A stretch of DNA of 64,000 nt from contig JACCGJ010006236.1 of NCBI GenBank assembly GCA_013407085.1, positions 1 to 64,000 on the forward strand, given 5' to 3'. Shown here in pieces: positions 61,001 to 64,000 of this stretch (its first letter is position 1; every line of letters starts with the position of its first letter). Made by a program: the position numbers and the translations under genes. The stretch comes from Atriophallophorus winterbourni. Taxonomy: Eukaryota; Platyhelminthes; Trematoda; Plagiorchiida; Microphallidae. Under the pieces are notes generated by a model. That model saw only the letters and a program-made list of their open reading frames with translations. It was not told where the DNA came from and did not search any database.

Positions 61001-62382
61001 CTAGATCAGCATTTTCAATACCAACCGTAAAGCAGTCATTGTTTATATCCGAAGCACGGATGGTAATCAACATCACAACCAACAAGTTACATACTACTAT
61101 CAGCAAATACTTCGTCTCAATCAAGCTTCGTACATCTATAGAGAATAACCTATAGAATACCATGTTAGCCATGAAGCTGAGACACGAACATGGGGTTAGA
61201 TAGGCCATACGATCTGCTAAACCGGTCGACAACGAAAAGGCAAAAGAAACCCACGCAGATTCAAACGGACCCTAAAAACGCATCTACAATCAGTGGAATG
61301 ATATTTACTAAAACGGAACAAATCATACCGAATAGAGCCGAGATACACAGGATGGAGTCAAGTATGGCGTGGTATGAAAGCACAAGCCTGATCCAAGCAA
61401 AGTGCCGAGGAGTAGTTCCAAATGTTGTCATAGCCGGGGGTGGCAGTGGGGATAAGCTCCCACTGTTTATAAAATACTCCCATATGGCGCGCGTCTCAAA
61501 TAGCCTCTGAGAACCAAGTCCAGCTTCTGGCCTGCACGAGTGGCTCCCCAAGCCCGGTGAAACTGCTTCTACCAACAGGAGAAGGGGCGAGGGAGAGTGA
61601 CTGGCGCCTGAAAACCAGTTTGCTTCGGGCAGATGGAGCTCGTTAGCCTGGGAGGGCATTTCATCTAAGGGAAGCAAAACCCTGATTTTCAACCTTCGCT
61701 GCTTTCCGGCATACCCGATCGTGGGAAATTCTTCGGGAACAAACACTGAGGAAAAATCTGGAACGGTTAGTTGGTGCACACCACCCTTTCCTGGCGACTT
61801 TCTGCTGCCTTGCAGGTCACACTTTGTTGTGCAAGGGCTAGAGAAGCTGACTCGAACAAACGCCGAGTGGTGCTGGGGAAGCCGCTTTGTACCCAAAGTC
61901 CCAAGAATCTTCATTGAAGCCGACTCATCCTCCAGGAGGAGATAGTCGCACAAAAGTAAAAGTAAAGTAAGAGTAGAAGACTGAACGTGGGCTGAGATAC
62001 TGCCAGGTTGAATAGGCCTAGACAGATATGAGAAAGAAAATAGAGTAAAGTCGAGTCAAAACCCATCAAGGCAAGTGTATTTGCAATCGTATGTAAATCG
62101 CACGTCCACAATCAGACATAATTGAGTAAACATATAAACAGTAGACATGCTGTGCCGTTTTCAGATTGTCCAATACACATTAAACAAAAACGTACTTGAA
62201 AACAAATATCCTCAAATGACACGGTATTCGAACTCGATCCTTCAATGGGAACCCGAAAATCGCGAATTGAGCGTACCAGCTTGGTGCTCTGGAGAAAAAT
62301 ATCAACCAGCGGTCCAGAAGAAGGAATACAATCCACATAGTTCGGTGGCAGGAGGATATTTGAGTGAAGTACGATTTGCAAA
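46007..62382 (-). CDS. SCAP: SREBP cleavage-activating protein (SCAP), N-terminus missing
   Basis: Eighteen exons in order: 62382-62196, 60644-60343, 58311-58109, 57270-57028, 55514-55321, 53533-53185, 53104-52989, 52910-52471, 51544-51188, 50299-50015, 49359-49289, 48053-47983, 47904-47789, 47709-47493, 47456-47376, 47294-46986, 46906-46838, 46318-46007. All have GT/AG ends and matching phases; 3922 nt, about 1306 aa (human 1279). Luminal loop 1: [22 protein letters not shown]. Sterol-sensing domain: [60 protein letters not shown]. Loop 7: [18 protein letters not shown]. Transmembrane 8 lies near [20 protein letters not shown]. Beta-propeller: [46 protein letters not shown] holds SREBP in the ER and escorts it to the Golgi. 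The COPII hexapeptide MELADL after TM6 reads IQLRNK. Transmembrane 1 (about 90 residues) is not in the visible exons. Confidence 0.9.
48405..48600 (+). repeat. repeat T spacer-type fragment in a SCAP intron
   Basis: CGCCACTGTCCGATAAGGCT, AATCACAT, ACCCATGGTCTTGAACAAAG and TCATTTGCAT match 33880-34010 in order. The hammerhead-like block itself is not recognisable here. Confidence 0.5.
48826..49015 (+). repeat. LINE-H 3' UTR fragment, antisense in SCAP intron
   Basis: CTTGAATGCATGTTC, GAGGTGTAGGCACCTC, TTCCCC, CATGGTTATG, GTGCTACCGGTGTAATGCTG and a GATGATG tail. Confidence 0.6.
50591..50688 (-). repeat. retroposon R, short 5'-truncated copy with 10-bp target duplication
   Basis: 98 bp between two AGCAAAATTA copies (50581-50590 and 50689-50698). 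It contains only the last ~75 bp of R plus the (GTAAA)n tail on the minus strand. Exact 5' truncation plus target duplication proves LINE-type retroposition. In a SCAP intron, same strand as SCAP. Confidence 0.75.
50699..51187. other. SCAP intron, nothing recognised
   Basis: A SINE-S-like phrase (TTGTGCTAAATTTAGTTGCC, near 50745) is the only familiar piece; otherwise short frames. Confidence 0.35.
52188..52390 (-). repeat. SINE-S copy with internal duplication and 9-bp target duplication
   Basis: Lies between CCTTCATCG copies (52179-52187 and 52391-52399). The GCACAAGTCTGATCCAGGCA block occurs twice (about 52205 and 52275), so the 3' core is duplicated within one insertion. 5'-truncated. In the SCAP intron before exon 52910-52471's downstream neighbour. 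Confidence 0.7.
54145..54446. repeat. composite of three SINE-S pieces in alternating orientation
   Basis: 54147-54182 minus-sense core, 54200-54325 plus-sense 5'/middle part (TAACACCGTGCTAAATTGAT, GAGTCTCACTATCATT), and 54328-54446 minus-sense middle and 5' part (AGTGAGACTCCACAGTG, AGAAGTACTGCGCGAGTGCA). SCAP intron between exons 55514-55321 and 53533-53185. Confidence 0.55.
54845..55150 (+). repeat. LINE-H 3' end, antisense in SCAP intron
   Basis: Begins in the LINE-H coding end (CAAAATCGTG), has the UTR blocks CTTGCTTGAATGCGTGTTTG, AGGTTCAGTATCTGTTTAGG, GTACCGGTGTAAGGCTGTCC and ends in (GATGAT)n, the family tail. Confidence 0.6.
55776..55892 (+). repeat. SINE-S 3' half
   Basis: TAGGCCTGGGCAACCTGGCA to GATTAGGCTTGTGCTTTCAT, 5'-truncated. 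Confidence 0.65.
55893..57027. other. SCAP intron, nothing recognised
   Basis: About 1.1 kb of short frames with no familiar repeat. Confidence 0.4.
57510..57605 (-). repeat. SINE-S 3' half
   Basis: Plus strand: CACAAGCCTGGATCCAGGCA, GATACTGTCAGGTTGCCCAG; diverged. Confidence 0.55.
57739..58073 (-). repeat. SINE-S split by a repeat T block
   Basis: The 3' part is at 57739-57822 and the 5'/middle part at 57966-58073 (AGTACACAAGTACTGCATGA). The repeat T block (57878-57965, GGTTTCTGGCTGTTTGCCGC) sits between them, so T probably inserted in or recombined with the SINE. Confidence 0.5.
58636..58878 (-). repeat. SINE-S full-length copy
   Basis: ATGGTATGAAAGCACAAGCC through TGGTAGTGAGACTCCAGCGT, AGCTCACTACCGTTG and AATGCTGCGCGATTGCACAT. 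One of the least diverged copies. No clear target duplication. Confidence 0.75.
59855..60052 (+). repeat. SINE-S copy, diverged, nearly full-length
   Basis: ATGCAATCGTGCAGCTAACA, GAGTCTCATTGCCATTGCTA, CTTAGCAACCTGATAGTATC and a diverged 3' end at TTTCATAC. Confidence 0.6.
60945..61271 (-). other. candidate coding exon of an unidentified membrane protein in a SCAP intron
   Basis: An open stretch of 109 codons follows a good acceptor (TTTTTAG at 61272-61278). It encodes [39 protein letters not shown], a clear membrane helix ([18 protein letters not shown]) and a soluble end ([16 protein letters not shown]). A second hydrophobic stretch ([20 protein letters not shown]) lies just upstream in another frame. 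It is on the SCAP strand and phase 0 at both ends, so it could be an extra exon, but a membrane span there conflicts with SCAP topology. It might be a displaced N-terminal SCAP exon or a nested gene. The donor (GTTTAT) is weak. Confidence 0.3.
61370..62031 (-). repeat. SINE-S copy interrupted by retroposon R
   Basis: The SINE 3' end is at 61370-61409 (GGTATGAAAGCACAAGCCTG) and the rest of its core at 61977-62031 (GGGCTGAGATACTGCCAGGT). Retroposon R lies between. Confidence 0.65.
61416..61970 (+). repeat. retroposon R, 555-bp copy inside a SINE-S
   Basis: Bounded by GAGTAG (61410-61415 and 61971-61976). It runs in sense from near TTGTCATAGCCGGGGGTGGC to the GAGGAGATAGTCGCACAAAA end and a (GTAAA)n tail. 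Aligns over its whole length with 19541-20099 in inverse orientation. The long minus-strand frame across it has no recognisable domain. Confidence 0.7.
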
Positions 62383-63116
62383 CTGTAACCCAAACTGCGA
62401 TTTGGACTGCCGGAACTTTGCTAGATAATGGAAAGTAATAATTACTTAGAACACAATGTTTCGATTGTGTCTATGGACAGCAGTGGTTTTTGCAAAACAA
62501 TAAACATGAAGTGGAGATGAGGGTTGATGAATTATTGTTACGGATGTTGCAGAATAAAAAAGGTAAACGGTAAAAACGAAGTTCAAATACACGAATGGAA
62601 AGTTACGCCAGTCATGCTCGGCATGGATAATATTGAAACAGCACTTAGGCATTATACCTGGGGAGAAATTGCCCAAGACAATTATAACGACGGTACTAGG
62701 ACAAAACACGATTCGAAAGCTGTAGAGCCTAACAACATAGCTTTGCGTCGTTTAAGCTACGAGAAATATATGGGTGAAAATGTATCTTTCGTTATGCCGA
62801 GAAATCGAACAAAGCGTAAAAAGTATAACTTCTTTACGTGTAATTGTTTCAAGCAGACAATAATTAATTTTAAAATGTTGTCCATTTTTAGCTCGAATTC
62901 TCGAATTCAACAGTAATTTTTGCTAAATTTCATCATCAGGCCAATCTCCAGATGTTATCGGTAGAAGTAGTGTAGTAGTAAGAAAGGCGATGCGCTTAGA
63001 AAAGTACATGAACCTATTTAGTAAAAGGAAAAGCGCTCAAAATAATTCATACACTTTGGCTGTAAATACCACAACAACGCGTCTTACCATCGTAGCGAAA
63101 TTCAATGAGTTGGCGA
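62383..63116. other. upstream of visible SCAP exons, nothing recognised
   Basis: Searched for the missing SCAP transmembrane-1 exon. A minus-strand hydrophobic frame (about 62530-62590, VYLNFVFTVYLFY) is not convincing. It ends at a SINE-S relic. Confidence 0.35.
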
Positions 63117-63219
63117 ATGTATGAAATAACAAACATGATCCAGGAAAAGTTTCGCACAGTCATGGACTGCGCATGGGCTATGATACTGCCAAGTTACTAA
63201 GGCCGATGAATATATGAGA
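63117..63219 (-). repeat. SINE-S 3' half, diverged
   Basis: Plus strand: GTATGAAATAACAAACATGA, TTTCGCACAGTCATGGACTG, GGGCTATGATACTGCC. Confidence 0.55.
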
Positions 63220-63289
63220 AACGACCGTCAACATGATTGGGAAAATTGTGGCGTAAACTCAAAATAGCTTTTGAGTTGGAATCGAATAA

Positions 63290-63594
63290 TGCACGGACGT
63301 GTAAGTGTGCTTTAGTTCTGTCATGTATAATGTTTGGGGAAATGAAAACGGGAAGTCGACCTTTGCACAGGATACACTACAAAGAAGTTTGTAAAAATTA
63401 TATGAACAATCTGAGCATTGACTCTACGCGTTGAGTAGAACTTGATCATAACCGCTAACATTGAAGGCAGCCTGAAGGATCATATCCAAGCTGCCGGACG
63501 ACAATTACGTAGAAAGCTTGCAGGCTGATCAAACGAGCCGCTTATCGCTGTGAAAAGCATAAGAGATTGCTACTCCCGAATCGGGCTGTATACC
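63290..63594 (+). pseudogene. LINE-G ORF2 end, truncated by an LTR insertion
   Basis: Frames encode MFGEMKTGSRPLHRIHYKEV, CKNYMNNLSID and a finger remnant ending at a CCCGAATCGGGCTGTATAC block. This aligns with 32290-32570 (there ATCGGACTATTTAGTCATTC). The alignment stops exactly where the LTR begins. Confidence 0.55.
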
Positions 63595-63800
63595 TGTAGG
63601 AGGGTCACCTCCAAACGAATTATACTTATCTTGTGTTTATTACTTTACACTAACAATTCTTCTCCCTATTTTAGCCTACCCTTCAATTGGACTGTGGTGC
63701 TCTTTGTCCCACCTTGTATCAATAGAACTTTCATCCAGAACCTCTCTGCTCAATTGTCTGTTTGAGATACAGTTTAATCCTAGAACTCGGGATTATAACA
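63595..63800 (+). repeat. 5' LTR of a Gypsy-like retrotransposon
   Basis: 206 bp, starting TGTAGGAGGGTCACCTCC and ending GGATTATAACA, so TG...CA termini. A primer-binding-like sequence follows at once and a gag-like ORF begins 31 bp on. The second LTR lies beyond the window, so the LTR length is inferred from termini and the break in LINE-G. Confidence 0.6.
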
Positions 63801-63801
63801 T

Positions 63802-63819
63802 TGGCGACGGGGATGGGAT
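63802..63819 (+). other. primer-binding site
   Basis: TGGCGACGGGGATGGGAT directly after the LTR, starting with TGG as expected for a tRNA 3' CCA primer. Which tRNA is not resolved. Confidence 0.5.
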
Positions 63820-63831
63820 ACGAATCCAATC

Positions 63832-64000
63832 ATGTCATTTTCATCAGAGGATTTGAAAGCGATTCTTGATCATCAACACAAACAATTCGAACAAACACAA
63901 ATGCGTTTGATTCAATCGCTAACACAATGTCTCAACCTTCAGTCTTCAACTCTGTCCCAGAGTTCCAATTCACCAGCATTTATGGAATCGACTGCTTCTA
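63832..64000 (+). CDS. gag start of Gypsy-like element (partial)
   Basis: An ATG at 63832 opens a frame that stays open to the window edge (56 codons): MSFSSEDLKAILDHQHKQFE, then a Gln/Ser-rich helix. A short charged helical start with Gln repeats is common in gag of CsRn1-like Gypsy elements of flukes. It continues outside the window. Confidence 0.5.
   Translation, partial: MSFSSEDLKAILDHQHKQFEQTQMRLIQSLTQCLNLQSSTLSQSSNSPAFMESTAS

Noticed and set aside
60945..61271. Assignment of the membrane exon to HMG-CoA reductase from SFMANMVFY resembling its TM region
   Set aside because: Only a handful of residues agree and no catalytic domain lies nearby; left unidentified.
61261..61953. 230-codon minus-strand frame
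   Set aside because: Mostly antisense of retroposon R with the SINE joined on; only its last hydrophobic part is mentioned with the candidate membrane exon.
1..64000. CRISPR arrays, operons, prokaryotic signals
   Set aside because: Spliced genes, retrotransposons and microsatellites show an animal nuclear genome; no regularly spaced short repeats with unique spacers were seen.

Overview
This is a repeat-saturated piece of an animal nuclear genome. It has two multi-exon housekeeping genes, wide introns, a few introns of only 35-36 bp, many degenerate non-LTR retrotransposons, Ty3/Gypsy and BEL/Pao fragments, DNA-transposon MITEs and a very abundant SINE-like family. Tiny introns beside kilobase introns, together with these LINE families, suggest a parasitic flatworm (a digenean fluke or a cestode). 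I cannot name the species from the sequence alone.

Layout. About 1-23.7 kb is a graveyard of retrotransposons. It holds LINE ORF1 relics (1-2 kb), a nearly full-length broken CR1/Jockey-like LINE on the minus strand (LINE-A, 1.98-6.6 kb), and a second LINE endonuclease relic (LINE-D, 6.6-8.3 kb). Next come an internally deleted BEL/Pao-like LTR element (8.39-10.58 kb) carrying a tRNA-like insert, a LINE 3' fragment, and a nearly complete LINE-E (11.6-16.1 kb) whose reverse-transcriptase active site is mutated. The block ends with LINE-F tails, a 5'-inverted LINE-A copy interrupted by a SINE (16.9-19.1 kb), a dead Gypsy pol (19.2-21.4 kb) with two further insertions, and another LINE-F tail.

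25.677-43.516 kb, plus strand: a complete 12-exon gene for Integrator subunit 13 (INTS13/Asunder). Splice phases agree at every junction and the predicted protein is 725 aa. 62.38-46.007 kb, minus strand: 18 exons of SCAP, the sterol-sensing SREBP escort protein, missing only its N-terminal exon(s) with transmembrane segment 1. The two genes converge. The 2.5 kb between their stop codons holds a Mutator-like MITE with 9-bp target duplications and a piggyBac-like MITE nested inside it. The introns of both genes are packed with SINE, LINE and MITE pieces. The right edge holds the 5' LTR, primer-binding site and gag start of a Gypsy-like element that landed in an older LINE tail.

INTS13 acts in nuclear RNA 3'-end processing and SCAP in ER-to-Golgi control of lipid gene expression. 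I see no functional link between them beyond adjacency. The items most worth following are the SINE family with target-site duplications, a tandem repeat carrying a hammerhead-ribozyme-like core, the apparent loss of the MELADL COPII-sorting motif in SCAP, and an unexplained membrane-protein-like exon inside a SCAP intron.
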